64,000 nt of DNA from Bettongia penicillata ogilbyi (lineage: Eukaryota > Chordata > Mammalia > Diprotodontia > Potoroidae): assembly GCA_023548195.1 (NCBI GenBank), contig JAJHZJ010000575.1, positions 2,297,454-2,361,453 of the forward strand, given 5' to 3'. The notes beneath the pieces were generated by a model. It was not told the origin of the DNA and did no database searches. It worked only from the letters and a program-made list of their open reading frames with translations. This document shows positions 32,382 to 44,030 of the stretch, in pieces (the stretch's first letter is position 1; every line of letters starts with the position of its first letter). A program made the position numbers and the translations under genes.

Positions 32382-34174
32382 ACTTTCATGATGGGAAATT
32401 AGCCAAACCAAAGCCACAAGAGACAGCATTCTGTACAGAACGCAGATACTACAGGACCAGGTCCATCCTATACACATCACTGAGTTTTAGTATGATTAAA
32501 ACACTCAAGTTTACTTTAAAAAACTGTGAATTCATGAAAGGTCTCAGAACATTAGCTATGACCAGTTCACACAGGTAGGTAGGGTCATGTCCACTGACTA
32601 GAGAAATATATGGTTCCAATGTTGACATAGTCATATTTGGAAAATAAATATTTCTTATCAGCAAGTAAAAAAAAAATTAACCTTCTGGTGACAAGTCATT
32701 TCACATTTCCATAACCAAAAAATAACAATCTTGAAATAAACAAATGAGAAGACCCAGCAAATTCTTCCATTCTTCTGACTATATGTCTTTGAGATAGTTA
32801 CCAAATCTATTCACTTTTTTCTAAGCTCCTCTTGGACTTCTTCTCTCACCAACCCCCAGTAATTAGCTGCTTAAAAGAAAATAATCCCCAGTTAATATCC
32901 CAATAACCCCAAGCCTCCTACAAGAACTGAGAATCTTCTCAGCTTCTGTGTCATAAAATCTTTCAGTCCTAGCAGGCAAACAAGATTTCTGGTACTCTCC
33001 TGTTTTAGCTTTGCAGCTAGTGCCAGCAAAGGAAATGATATTCCTTCCCTTTTTTGGCTTTCTGTACAGGCCCAGCTTGAACCAAAAGCATTTGGCCGGT
33101 TGCTGGTGTTAAAGTTGATATTAAACAGCTTACATTTCAGCGACCAGTCTTTGTGGGATAACGCACTCTCCTAAAGTCCAGAAGGGCCCTTCCCAAGTTA
33201 ATTTGTTTGCTTGTTTTGATGACTAGGTCTCTCCTTTTCCTTGGAACAAGATACATCTTTATAAACCTTAGGAAAAATCAGTTTGTTTGACAGGAGAATT
33301 AGGGGACTTGATTGACAACAAATCAATGTTGAAAACAAAGTTCCTTTATAACAGGGAAAGGTGGGGTCCTGAAAAATATGAGTTCTTGATTCTGCAAAAG
33401 TGTATGATGTTTTAGAAGCTTGGGATTGACAACAGAAATAAACACTAACCTGGCAAAAGACAAAATCCATTGTTTTTTCTGTGGTTATTTGACATGAAAA
33501 ATGATCAAGAGGTTATTTGCCTAACGATGGATACTCTTCAATGGAGAGTACTAGAATGAAAAATGATAGAAAAATTATAGTAGAGATACTCCTCTTCATT
33601 AAAATAAAGGCAGAAAGTAATATCTGACCTATTCTGGTACATTCCTTAAAGACTATCCTAAGAAACATTTAGAAACATGAGTTAAGGGTCTGTTTTCAGA
33701 TAGATAATATTATCGTGTGTTTTCTAAAATTCCATGATGTTCATCATTACTGCTTTTAGTTTTGCTTAATGACCAAAAAAAGCTGAAAATATTATCTATC
33801 AAGTCTGTACAATTTTAAAAAACTGGCTTGGCCTCTTCAACCACATGGATTTCCCATTGACAAGCTGTTTTGCTATTCCGTGCATACATTCAAATATTAC
33901 AAAAACTAAGCAAGAGAAACTTGAAGATAAAGTCAAAAGGTTATGTATTCTTCAAAGCTTTAAGAAAAGTGTACCTCTATAATTTGCTATTTCATTATAA
34001 AGTTGTATCTTTTTCTTTCTCTAATGTAACTGACATAATGTCTTCATTCTCCCCCAAACCTCTTGTATTGCCTAACCAATCGTATCAAAACCATCCAATG
34101 TCTACCATGAGCTAGTCTAACTCTTAAATTCTCCAGATTGTTGGACATCACACATCATCCTTTTCTGTGCATTT

Positions 34175-34315
34175 CATGACCCTGTAAGGCAAAGTTTGGG
34201 ACCTTTGAGTTGTAGACTTTGCATGGGAGCTCCTTGAAGGAAGGAACTGCTGTATTTGCACCTCCAGTGCCTAGCTCACTTCCTGGTACACAGCTACAGT
34301 TCAATAGATCTATGA
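34175..34315 (+). mobile_element. L2 LINE 3' end, sense
   Basis: 'GGGAGCTCCTTGAAGGAAGG', 'TGCACCTCCAGTGCCTAGCT' and 'GTTCAATAGATC'. Confidence 0.72.
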
Positions 34316-34679
34316 TAAAATTGATTTACAAAATCCAAATGATAACCAAGATATTTGTACTGTTCAGCAGATGGTAAATATGTTCTAGGAAATGATGATC
34401 TTCCTCATCATGGCAGATACTGAATATTCACGAACATCCTCCAAGCAAAAATATTACGTGAAATTATAATTTCTTCAAGCATCACTATGTGGTATTGAAC
34501 TTTTGAACATTTTAACCCTTTTTTTCTGGATCAAATTTGTTGTTACTCTATTTGTAAGATTTTGTCCAGATTGCTAGAAAAATAGATCAGTAAATATTTA
34601 TTTCTTATTAATTTGATATTTTAAGGGGTGTAGACATGTGAAATTATAATACCTGTATCTATATATAATCACTCATGCA

Positions 34680-34806
34680 CTTGTAAGCATGTGTTTGTCT
34701 GTATGTGTAAACATGTCTATACATACATCTACATTATATAATACTACATACATGCATACTGGCATGTATACATATGAATACCTATACATAAACACACATG
34801 TATGTA
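34680..34806. repeat. Degenerate (ATACAT/TGTA)n region
   Basis: Low-complexity alternation of ACAT, ATAC and TGTA words ('ACATACATCTACATTATATA'). Confidence 0.7.
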
Positions 34807-35035
34807 CAATGAGAGGCATCAAGGTAGAACAGATAGAAAGCTGGACTAGAAGTCAGGAAGCTTTGGGTTCAAGTCTGACACATTCTGATCATGTGACCAT
34901 GGACAAGGCATCCCTCAGGATCCAAGACAACTTTCTAAAATTTTTAACTTCTCAACAAATGGTGATCTGCTTTGGTAGCAGCAGTAAAGTCAGCAGACCT
35001 TCTTTCCATCAGTGACATCACAATTACAGGCCAAA
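34807..35035 (+). mobile_element. SINE with alternative 3' half
   Basis: Head 'AGGCATCAAGGTAGAACAGA' and CORE 'GGGTTCAAGTCTGACACATT' are SINE-like, but the 3' half is 'ATGGTGATCTGCTTTGGTAG' then 'CATCAGTGACATCACAATTA', a different tail from MAR1. The same type recurs at 37350-37550. Confidence 0.68.
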
Positions 35036-35369
35036 AGGAAAATGGCTTATGCAACTTTCATGTCAAATATGAGACCATGAAACTGAAATGTGTGTCTATG
35101 TGTTTCAATCAGTACTGCTTACTTTTACAGATTCATGTAGCACTTTCCCCTCCGGATCCTTTAGGGTCTGTGTAGGGAAGACATAAATTTGAGAAGTAAC
35201 CAAGAAAGCAAGCTCAACTGTTAAACAATGAGGGATTTGAAAGATTAAGAGGAATCTGAAAGGAGAGGAAGGGATAAACATCAAAGGAAAAGAGTGATGG
35301 GAAAATGAAGCAAAGATGACTTCAGTAAGTAACTAGTAATAAAGGACAGGCTGGAATTCTTCTCTGTTA

Positions 35370-35525
35370 CAGGATTTCTAGCTGGAAAGGGATCTTTGTA
35401 GACATCTGATCTAACACCTCCACTGGAGAAATGAGGAAATGCAGGACCAGAGACTTGAAGGAAATTTCCTGGTTTGATCCAGAGACAGAAGCAGGTTCTG
35501 AGTTTCAGTGCTTCAACAGCAAATT
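35370..35525 (-). mobile_element. MIR-related SINE
   Basis: 'GGGATCTTTGTAGACATCTG', 'ATCTAACACCTCCACTGGAG', 'GTTCTGAGTTTCAGTGCTTC'. Confidence 0.62.
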
Positions 35526-35593
35526 AGAAGAGCTTCCATTCTACTGAGAAGAGTGGACAGAGACACATCAATGAAAAAATATATGATATCATT

Positions 35594-35771
35594 TGAAGTG
35601 GGAAGAGAGGAGAGACAGAGAAACAGACACAGAGAGGAGACATATATACCCCACATACAGACAGAGAAAGAAAGACACAGAGACAGAGGAAGAGGGAGAG
35701 GGAGTGGGGGAGAGAGAGAGAGAGAGAGAGACAGACAGAGACAGAGACAGAGACAGAGACAGAGAGAGACC
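35594..35771. repeat. (GA)n/(GACAGA)n purine-rich repeat
   Basis: GAGAGAGAGAGAGAGAGAGA followed by about seven ACAGAG units, with degenerate GA-rich flanks. The 224-codon frame across it (35508-36182) is an artefact of this composition. Confidence 0.93.
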
Positions 35772-35954
35772 ACAACCAGGGGGATACCCTTGAGAGGAGA
35801 ATTGAAGGAAGACAAGGATTCTCAGAGAGTAGGGAGCTGTGTACATTCCAGGAACATGGTCCATTTTCTAAGAAAAGTTACTAAAGCAAACAGAATGGGG
35901 GGGAGGGGGAAGAAAAAGGGGGAAAGAAAAGAAAAAGGAAGAAGGGAGTTAGTC

Positions 35955-36062
35955 ATTAAATTTTCATTAAGCACCCAACTTGTGCTAGACCCTGGGCTCT
36001 GGGGATACAAAGATAGGCAAGAGATAGTCCCTGCCCTTGAGGGGCTCAAAAATCTAAAGAAG
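35955..36062 (-). mobile_element. L2 LINE 3' end, antisense
   Basis: 'CATTAAGCACCCAACTTGTG', 'CTCTGGGGATACAAAGATAG', 'CCCTGCCCTTGAGGGGCTCA'. Confidence 0.85.
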
Positions 36063-36179
36063 AAATCTCCAGATCATCAGTCTTCAGGTCATGCAAATCT
36101 TACAGGGCCAGTGAACAGTGTGGGTAGTCAGAGACTCTCACTTCCTGATCTGTGCCCAGACACATTCCTCTTGGACTCT

Positions 36180-36312
36180 TAAGAGAACTGCAACATTCAC
36201 AGACCTGCCTGAGGCAGAGATTAAATGACTTAGCTAGGGTCACATAGACAATTATGTGCAAAAGAAGGACTTGAACCCAGGACTTTCCACTGTGGAGGCT
36301 GCTTTTTTTACC
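36180..36312 (-). mobile_element. MIR-type SINE, degraded
   Basis: 'AATGACTTAGCTAGGGTCAC' and 'GACTTGAACCCAGGACTTTC'. Confidence 0.7.
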
Positions 36313-37000
36313 TTAATGCCATGATTCCTCCCTTTAATTTATTTTACCTTAAAGGATTGTTTTGCTTGTTTCTTTTTTGTGTTTTAAACTTTCTCAAGGT
36401 AGTGTTGAATCCTTCCTGACATGTCTGGGCACCCAAGCTTATGTATCTCAAGTGTCTCCTTCCCCGAGGTTCCTACTTCCCCCAATGACCATCATGTAAG
36501 ACATTCTTGCATGTCACCAGGACCCTTTCTTGCAGATTCCTGGCGAGGCCACACCCTACAGCCTTCGCACAAATTCAAAGGAAGTTGTCAAGGCTATGGC
36601 CTTTCACCTCTGAGTTCTTTTTAAATAGTAACTCATTAATCCCCTGGTCTCCTTTTTGAGGAAGTCATGAGTCATTTTTATACCTAAAACCAGAAGGAGG
36701 CTTGATGGGAAACAGGGAATTATAGGCCTGAATGAGACCATGAAGGTGGTTCCTATCATCGCCAATCTTTGATGTCACTTGCTATTTTTTTCAGTTTATA
36801 GCCCAGGCTTCTGTCTTGTCCAAGTATTGGCAACATGAACATAGATAATAAATGGAGCTATTTTTAAACCTATTCATATGATCAAAGTGAAATGAATTGG
36901 GATTGGCTAGTAAAATGATAGTTGTAAACAGGACTAAACTATAAATGATTGCAATAATTAATGAATCCTTTCTGTGCTTGGTTTCATTCTCATATTGTGT
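36313..37000. other. Unclassified sequence
   Basis: No gene or confident repeat seen. Confidence 0.4.
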
Positions 37001-37004
37001 GTTC

Positions 37005-37312
37005 CTCTTTCGTTGCCAAAGAAGACCATGCCAACGAGAAATAATGACATGACTTGCACTTGACTTTCATTTGAGTGAAGGAGGGCTGTGCAGGTCACCA
37101 GCCTCACTTCTCCTCCAGAGCCATCTGAATCCAGTGATCAGATATTCATCAGGATGACTGGAGATGACCCAGGATGAGGCAGTTGAGGTTAAGTGACATG
37201 CCCAAGGTCACACAGCTAGTGAGTGTCAAGTGTCTGAGGTGAGATTTGAACTCAGGTCCTCCTGACTCCTGCGCTGATGCTCTATCCACTGCACCACCTA
37301 ACTGCCCTCATT
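37005..37312 (-). mobile_element. Composite marsupial SINE, well preserved
   Basis: A specific arm 'CGTTGCCAAAGAAGACCATG', 'TTGACTTTCATTTGAGTGAA', 'ATATTCATCAGGATGACTGG' is joined to a standard MIR/CORE half ('GTTAAGTGACATGCCCAAGG' to 'CACTGCACCACCTAACTGCC'). Strand is given as that of the tRNA-like head. The arm recurs reversed at 46700-46905. It is less diverged than most SINEs here. Confidence 0.8.
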
Positions 37313-37349
37313 CTCATATAAACCTTCCCTGGATAAGGAATTGAGAATC

Positions 37350-37550
37350 TGTATAGTCTAGTGAGGAGTGGTTCCACCTTATATTCAGGAAGATCTGGTT
37401 CAAATACAGCCTCTAACACATATTAGCTCAGCCAATCACTTAACAACATAGTGTCCCAAACAACTGTCCAGACTACAAGTTTGCAGATAAGTTCTTGACC
37501 TGCAGGGATGGAGGAAATTTCAAAACTGATGAACACAAATCTGGTAACAA
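37350..37550 (+). mobile_element. SINE with alternative 3' half
   Basis: 'GGAAGATCTGGTTCAAATAC', 'CCAATCACTTAACAACATAG' and 'CAGACTACAAGTTTGCAGAT' follow the 34807-35035 type. Confidence 0.62.
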
Positions 37551-37559
37551 TAAAAGCAA

Positions 37560-37755
37560 AAAGATATAGATTTAGAGCTTAAAGGGTCCTTGAAAACCAT
37601 CGATTCAACTCTGCATTTAAGAGATGAGAAACTGAAGACCAAAGAACGGAAGTGATTTGCCCAAGGTCACACAGGCAATGGGGATCAAAGGTAGGGTTTG
37701 AGTTCAGGCTCTCCTACCCCCAATTTAATACTTTCAATGTATCATTCTTCCTTTC
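37560..37755 (-). mobile_element. MIR-related SINE
   Basis: 'AACCATCGATTCAACTCTGC', 'GATTTGCCCAAGGTCACACA', 'AATACTTTCAATGTATCATT'. Confidence 0.72.
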
Positions 37756-38355
37756 AATGAAGAGAAATTCTTATTTTGGGTGATGGGAAGGAAAGCGACC
37801 ACAAGTATGCCAAGTGAGGAGGAGGTTAAAGGGATCGGAGGTAAGATTTGTCATGTCTTTGGGGTGGAGTTGTCATGTAACCCCAAATAAACTATTTAAC
37901 CGTCCAGGCTTCTACATCCTCATCTAAAACAAGAAATCTCAAAGTAGATCAATTTCTTAATTAATTTGGGGGAGAAAATACTTTTAATTTTTTAAAAGTA
38001 CAAACCAATAACTACCTTGTAAATATCGAAACTCTTGGGTGATGAACTTACCTTTATTATACATGGATAGCCCTGTCTGCAACTTAGAGATAGCTGCCTT
38101 GGACACAGAAAGGAGAAATGACTTGTCCAGAGTCACACAGCCAGGGTGTGTCAAAGGTGGGTCATGGATGGGACCATATGTTCCCTAAGCTCCTTTCAGC
38201 TCTAAATTTGGTCATTCTGATAAACAAGACATAGAAAGTTCTGGTGCATAAAGGTGCCTCTCCATGGTGCCAGCAACCATGTTTCCCCATCCTACAAGAG
38301 CTTTGCCAAGATAAGTTGATAGTGTTCATTCCCCATGTTGTGCTGCAGACTGTCT
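37756..38355. other. Unclassified sequence with SINE scrap
   Basis: 38100-38165 contains 'GACTTGTCCAGAGTCACACA' (antisense SINE). The rest is unassigned. Confidence 0.45.
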
Positions 38356-38360
38356 TGCAT

Positions 38361-38423
38361 CTGTCCATCCATCCATCCATCCATCCATCCATCCATCCTT
38401 CCATCCATCCTTCCATCCATCCA
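38361..38423. repeat. (CATC)n microsatellite
   Basis: About 15 CATC units with two TT interruptions. Confidence 0.95.
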
Positions 38424-38559
38424 CCTAGGAAAGAAGTGTCTATGACCCCTTCTTGGGGATTTCCAAAATTATGTAAAGGATCTGAAACTGAGTTTGATTC
38501 ATCTTTATAGATGAACCATGAAAAAGGCCAAGAGTTTTCTAAAATGCATATTTATTCCT

Positions 38560-38912
38560 GTCAACCTCTTGATTAACACAATTCAGGGGCTCCCAATTCC
38601 TTCTCAGAAAATGGAGATAAGCTCTACTTGATTTTGAGCCCCTCATCTCTTGTTCTTTTTCTACTTCTCCAGTCTTTTTACCCTTGACTCCCCTCCACAA
38701 TATCTCTGACCCCATAACCTTGGTCTCCTTGAGGTTCCTTGAGGTTCCTTCCACCACACCCAAATCCATCCCATTGCCTTTGCCTGTTCCCCAAGCCTGG
38801 AATTCCCTCTTACCACCTAGAACCCCCAGACCTCTGCTAATGAAGTTCCCTTAGAGGTTACCTTCCTCTCTTCTGTACTTGTACTTATCTATTTATTTAC
38901 ATCTCCAGGGTG
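38560..38912 (+). mobile_element. L2 LINE 3' region, sense
   Basis: 'TCCCCAAGCCTGGAATTCCC', 'ACTTATCTATTTATTTACAT' occur in L2 order. A 12-bp word TTGAGGTTCCTT is tandemly doubled near 38730. Confidence 0.72.
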
Positions 38913-40390
38913 AGGAAACTCCCTGTACTGATGCAGGTAGGCATCTCCTCATCCAAAGGTTTTAGAATCTAGTCTAAGAAACGTGCCTAAGGTCACCTAG
39001 ACAGTGTTGTCAAAGGTCAGTCTTCATCCTGAGTCTTTCTGCATTTCAAGAATAGGATCCTCAGACTCTTCACTTCATTGATTCAGGGAATTCCTTGGGA
39101 GGAAGACTCCCATTAACCATTGAGTAGTTTCAAGCCATAGAGCTCCCTGGCACTACTGAGGAATTCAATGATTTGCCTAGTCTCCAGGATGACATATCTG
39201 GTTTATTTATAGAAAATATTTATGAAAAGAAGTCCTCAGCCCTCCCTGGTACTTAGAAGGGGCTACATAAATTCTTGTTCCCTTCCTTTTTCTTTGAGGA
39301 AGGAGACTTCACCTAGGTTTGACCAACATGAGCTTTGCTCTTTGGTCATTCCTCCATTATAGAGATCACGGGGGAGAAGGTAGAAGATATGCTGCAATTT
39401 ATAGAGGAACTTGAGCTCAACGCATTGAACTTCTATTGACAATAGTGCAGCAAACTCATTTTAAGTGCCTACTGGGTAAAAGTCATCATGCAACAAAAAC
39501 ATCACAGTGTAGTCTTTGTAGTTGTAAATAAACAAATTCTGAATATAAAATGGCAGATCCATAAGTAACCCATAAAGTAAAGATTTTACTGTTAATTGTT
39601 CTTAGAGGATTACTTTTTCTTCTGTTTCTAACTCACATGAATTTTTTAGTCTTTTCTAAAGCTGGAAGATTTTTTTTTCCAATCCTGTGCCTGTTCAGAG
39701 TTCGTTGGCTACTGGTTCTAAACATGTCTTTTCAGAGTATGTTCAAACGCATCTGAGTCATACAGATTCTAGTGAAGAGTCATTTTTCATAATCTCTTTC
39801 AAAAACCACTCAGAAAAGAAAATAGAACTGAAGCTTTGGGGCCCCTGCTCACCCATGAGAAACAGCGAATGACTGAAAAGGAAACTTTCAATGTGGTTAG
39901 CGCAAACCGTGAACCAAAGGGTATTTCTCAAGTTAAACTTAATTGACACCAACAAATGCTGGGCTTGGTGTTTTTTCTGTTCACTCACTAAGGAGTTGGC
40001 AGAGAGAAAGGGGGCTGTACTTCCATTGTGCTTCTGAGGGTTACAAGTCAGATCTCAAAGTAAAATCTTTTCACTTGCTCAACAGGAAATGCTCTCCTTA
40101 TCTTTGTTCTGGCTGTTAGCCCCACCTAAAGTGCCCTTCCCCTTCCCTCTCCAACAGTCCCAAGCTTTCTTCTTCCCTGACTGGCTCTTTGGCCAGGACC
40201 AGCCCCCAAGGAACCGTCCCTTCTGCTCACAGTCTTTATGTAACTCTCTTTAGCATTCACTTAGAGTTTACTGGTCTGGACAAGGGCCACATGTTTCCCT
40301 CAGATCAGAGATTAAAACCAGAATGTGGCTTATAATTGGTGTTACCGTTTCTTATCTTTTTTTCCTTTCGATGAGATCTCCTTAGTTCAA
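38913..40390. other. Mostly unclassified sequence
   Basis: 38930-39080 has faint antisense SINE words ('GCCTAAGGTCACCTAGACAG'). The rest shows no gene or repeat. Confidence 0.42.
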
Positions 40391-40394
40391 TTAA

Positions 40395-40720
40395 TCATCA
40401 AAAAGTGATTAAGCACCTAATATGATACAAACATTGTGCAGTGGTGAAGGACACAAAGGAAAAGGAAATAGTTTTGCCTTAAGGAGTTAACTTCCTAAGA
40501 ATGTAGATACCTACAGAATGGAAGGAAAGTGGCCTGAGAGAAGAACCCACAATCACTTGAGAGACTTCTGCAGAGGGAGGCACTTGAGTTGAGTCTTGAA
40601 AGAAGGCAATGACTGTAAGAGACAGAAGTAAGGAGGGATAATAGCATTTTGGGCACAGAGAACAGACGATGCCAAGGCATGGAGGTGGGAAATTCAGCAT
40701 CCTATGTGAGGAAAGCAAGT
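40395..40720 (-). mobile_element. L2 LINE fragment, antisense
   Basis: 'GATTAAGCACCTAATATGAT', 'TTGAGTTGAGTCTTGAAAGA', 'GGCACAGAGAACAGACGATG' follow antisense L2 further 5' than most copies here. Confidence 0.78.
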
Positions 40721-40779
40721 AACCGAGTCTAAAACTAAAATCCATATTTCTCCCAGAAGCCTTCCCATATCTGGTTGTC

Positions 40780-41420
40780 CCCGTCATTTTCAAGGGTACC
40801 ACCACCCTCCCAAATGTTGTCCTTGACTCCACCTGCACTCACCATCTACAACCAATCTGTTGCCAAGTCCTGTTCCTTCAGTCTTCCTTGTATCTCTCGC
40901 ATCAGCATCTTTTATCTTTTTTATAATCCCAGTACCCTGGTCCAGGCCCTCAACAGTTCATTCCTGGAATATTGCGATAACCTACTTATTGGTCTCTTAT
41001 TTTCCATAATCACAAAACCCCACTTTCAGCAATGGATCTTTCTGTGCGCCCCCATTTTACCACCCATTATGGCCTGTCCTCTGAGAGGGCCTTCCACCTA
41101 CTCTGTGCACATCTTGTATGAGCCTAGCCACTTGCTTATCACCTCTCCCATTAGAAGGGGCTGGTGGATGTTGTTTTTCATTTTCAGAGGACCAAAATGA
41201 CATCACTCTGTTGGAGCTAAGGTACACTCTGTTGGAGCTAAGGTCCAACTATGGCTTATCAGACCAACATGAGCTCAGAAGGCTCCAACACAGAGTGGGC
41301 ACAAAAAGCCCATATTATTAGAATGTAAACTCCCTGGGAGGAAGCCTTCATTTTGCTTTTCTTTGATTCCCAAGTGTTAAGCATAGTGCCTGCTGAATAA
41401 ATGATTGTTAACTTGCTGAA
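40780..41420 (+). mobile_element. L2 LINE 3' region, sense, with an insertion
   Basis: 'TTCATTCCTGGAATATTGCG' with 'ATAACCTACTTATTGGTCTC' is the usual L2 upstream word. The end resumes at 41315 ('GAATGTAAACTCCCTGGGAG', 'AGCATAGTGCCTGCTGAATA'). Confidence 0.78.
41160..41310 (+). mobile_element. RTE/SINE-related fragment with a 21-bp tandem duplication
   Basis: 'CAGAGGACCAAAATGACATC' and 'GGCTTATCAGACCAACATGA' resemble a marsupial RTE- or SINE-associated repeat. CACTCTGTTGGAGCTAAGGT occurs at 41204 and again at 41225. It lies between the two L2 parts. Confidence 0.45.
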
Positions 41421-41424
41421 TAAT

Positions 41425-41545
41425 CTTGAGAAAGTGTCTCTGTTCTCTCCGAACCTCAGTTTCCTTATCTGTAAAATGAGGTGTTTGGACAACGTAGTCA
41501 CAAAATGTCCTTTCTCTAAGTCTATGATCCCATGATGTAAGATGT
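41425..41545 (+). mobile_element. MIR-type SINE fragment
   Basis: 'CCTCAGTTTCCTTATCTGTA', 'GAGGTGTTTGGACAACGTAG', 'TCTAAGTCTATGATCCC'. Confidence 0.78.
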
Positions 41546-42235
41546 GTTCAGCAATAGCTGGAAACATGGTGATTCCTGGCTACCAGTGACCTGTGAGAGG
41601 CACCAGTGCGGAAACAGACCTGCAAGGTATCTGAACACAGGAATCAAATGGGATTTACATTAAAAGAATCAGTGGCAAACAACTTCTAAGAGGAAGAAGG
41701 AGCCCCCACTGGCTTTGGGGCACCGAATGGACAGGTCAGCATGAGCCTGGGAGAGCTAAATATGAACTTTGTTCCTATGGGGGACTTGATGGGGGCAATC
41801 TCCATTCCAAGCACAAATACTCTGCTGGTCATGAATGGGAGATTCTCAACGGCAGAAAAAGATTTATGAACTAAGCATGTTTATTTGGGGCTCAGGAGTA
41901 CCTTTGAGAATTCAGAGGGTGAAAAAAAATCAGTCATGTTTGGCTCATACAGTTCAGAGATGTGGACAAAAGCCCTCTTTTACTAAGGTGCACTGGTGCA
42001 ACCTGCAGAACTGAGGTTATCTCTCTGGTCATTGATCCATCAATTACAGCCTTGCTGAGTGCTGCTCACATGACAAGCTACATTAATGGAAAAGGATTTC
42101 CCAGTGGCTCCTATCAGTGTGCCACAGCAAGTATCCAAAGAGCATAGCTTGTTGACACAATGAACAGATTCCAAGCCAATCAAATGAAAGCACCTGAAAG
42201 ATACCAACAAGCAACATCATGCATGTGGCAGCACA
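41546..42235. other. Unclassified sequence
   Basis: No gene or confident repeat recognised. Confidence 0.4.
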
Positions 42236-42435
42236 TTGAGAAAGGAAGGAAGAAAGAGAGGTAGGGAGGGAGGGAGGGAGGGAAGGAAGGAAGGAAGGAA
42301 GGAAGGAAGGAAGGAAGGAAGGAAGGAAGGAAGGAAGGAAGGAAGGAAGGAAGGAAGGGAAAAGGAGAAAAAGGAAAGGAAGGAAGGAAAGAAAAATAGA
42401 AAGGAGGAGAAAAAAGAAAGAAGAAAAAGACAAAA
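42236..42435. repeat. (GGAA)n microsatellite
   Basis: About 79 bp of pure GGAA (42281-42359) flanked by GGGA units on the left and AAAG-rich sequence on the right. Second such array in the window. Confidence 0.97.
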
Positions 42436-42469
42436 ATTTCTTCAACTACAACATTTGATCTCCATCATT

Positions 42470-42630
42470 TACAGTCATGTAGCAGTTAAAGATTGCAAAG
42501 CATTTTACATACATTATCTCATTTGAGCCTCATGATTCAGGGAAGGAAATACTATTATTATCCCCATTTTACAGACAAGAAAACTGGGACTTGAGACAGA
42601 ACACTTCAGTGACTTACCCTGAGTCAATAA
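42470..42630 (-). mobile_element. MIR SINE
   Basis: 'TTACATACATTATCTCATTT', 'TTATTATCCCCATTTTACAG', 'AGTGACTTACCCTGAGTC'. Confidence 0.85.
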
Positions 42631-42679
42631 GTTCCTTAATACCAGGGGTAAGGTTCCCTTTTTTAATTGAACTTAGGAT

Positions 42680-42838
42680 CAGAGAATTAGAGTGGGAATG
42701 ACAAATGAGGAAACTGAGGCAAACAGTGACTAGTTCAGGGTCATAGAGCTACTACTAAGTGTTAAAGACTGGATTTGAACTCAGGTCTTCTAGACTCCAG
42801 GACTGATGCTGTAGTTACTGCCACTTAGGTGCCTCTAA
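42680..42838 (-). mobile_element. MAR1/MIR-type SINE, 5' half
   Basis: 'ATGAGGAAACTGAGGCAAAC', 'GATTTGAACTCAGGTCTTCT', 'GCCACTTAGGTGCCTC'. Confidence 0.8.
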
Positions 42839-43675
42839 GGTCTGATGCTTTCTTTTTATAAGTGAGGAAAATGTGGCTCAGAAAGATAAGTGACTTTTCC
42901 AGTCATATGGAGGCACAATGGAAAGACCATTGGACCAGGAGACAGGAAGACCTGGGAGAGAAAAACCTCAGTGCATTCAAATGTGAGCTCTTGTTACTGT
43001 TGTCAATACTCAATGACTAAGCATGGTGATTTCACTGTGTTCCCATGTCCACATGAGTTTGTTCATTTCACTCCAGGGGAGCCTAGTCCCCCTCAGTTAG
43101 TTGTGAGTGGATTCTATGGGGTATATTGTATCTGCGGGACCTTGGATCTTCTCACCTTGACCATTGAGGCAGGTGTGTGATATGTGAAATTCACAGCACT
43201 GCAGAGCATCTGAGACAAGAGAGACACCAGGAATGAACTAACACAAAACACTCTATACAAGCAAGGAAACTGAGACCCAGAGAAATGAAATTCCTAGCCC
43301 AAGGACAAAGAGTTAATTCCTGGTACAGCCATGATGAGCATTCAGGTGGCCAGACTCTAGTCCAGCAGTCATATCCCTGAACATAATTTACCACTGGGAG
43401 TTGGTAGCAAAGACAAAACCAAAACTTCCTCAAGGAGCTTATACTTTCCTGGCCAGAAATCATTTGTAAAGATGGAGCAAACATCTCTGTTGATATATGT
43501 AACAACCAAGCTCAATGGAAAATAATCTGGGTCATTTTCTCACCATTCACAGTTCTCTGGCATCTTGGACCCAGAGGCCATGCCCTGGAGGCCTTATCCT
43601 TCTCACTGGAGAACTTTCAGCCTGGGGAACACCCTGTTCAGATCAGGCACTTCCTCCCAAGGTTCATGATGTCTA
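42839..43675. other. Unclassified sequence with SINE scraps
   Basis: 42905-42960 ('GGACCAGGAGACAGGAAGAC') and 43258-43345 ('GGAAACTGAGACCCAGAGAA') are small SINE pieces. No gene. Confidence 0.45.
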
Positions 43676-43679
43676 GCCA

Positions 43680-44030
43680 GCCACCATCTTGCTTTATTTT
43701 CTATCTCAGGCACCTTCTCATCATCTGTCCTGACACCTGGCATACATTCCACTCCTCTTCCCTATGCTCTTTCTAGTTCTGTGATCACAGTCAAATCAAT
43801 AAGAGCATGGATACTAGAAGAGCATGTCCCTACCACCATTGCTTCTCTCACTATGTTCAAGACTTTTCAAACCAAAAAAGCCTTTCCTGGTCAACCCTTC
43901 CCATAAATTTGTTCTCCGTTGCTTAGAATGCAGCACCCTTGAGGAGAGGGTCTACTGTTGCCTTTGTACTTGGATCCAGTGCTTGGCACTTAATAATTAC
44001 TCAGTAAAATACATTTTCTTTCATTAATTA
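43680..44030 (+). mobile_element. L2 LINE 3' region, sense
   Basis: 'AGCACCCTTGAGGAGAGGGT', 'GTGCTTGGCACTTAATAATT' and 'ACTCAGTAAAATAC' form the end. The 5' part is degraded. Confidence 0.7.

Larger units (their letters stand above)
31441..34170. other. Longest mostly repeat-free stretch
   Basis: Apart from two dinucleotide repeats (32207-32242, 32323-32381) I see no repeat family. Two parts look unusually complex and could be conserved non-coding sequence: 31600-31750 (contains GGGTCATTTGCATAGGAGC) and 32930-33180 (contains GCATTTGGCCGGTTGCTGG). No exon-like frame with splice signals could be supported. Confidence 0.4.

Noticed and set aside
35508..36182. 224-codon forward frame rich in Arg/Glu/Asp
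   Set aside because: It runs through the GA/GACAGA simple repeat, which is free of stops in several frames on both strands. No domain.
42083..42526. Long Phe/Leu/Pro/Ser-rich (minus) and Lys/Glu/Arg-rich (plus) frames
   Set aside because: Both are translations of the GGAA array and flanks.
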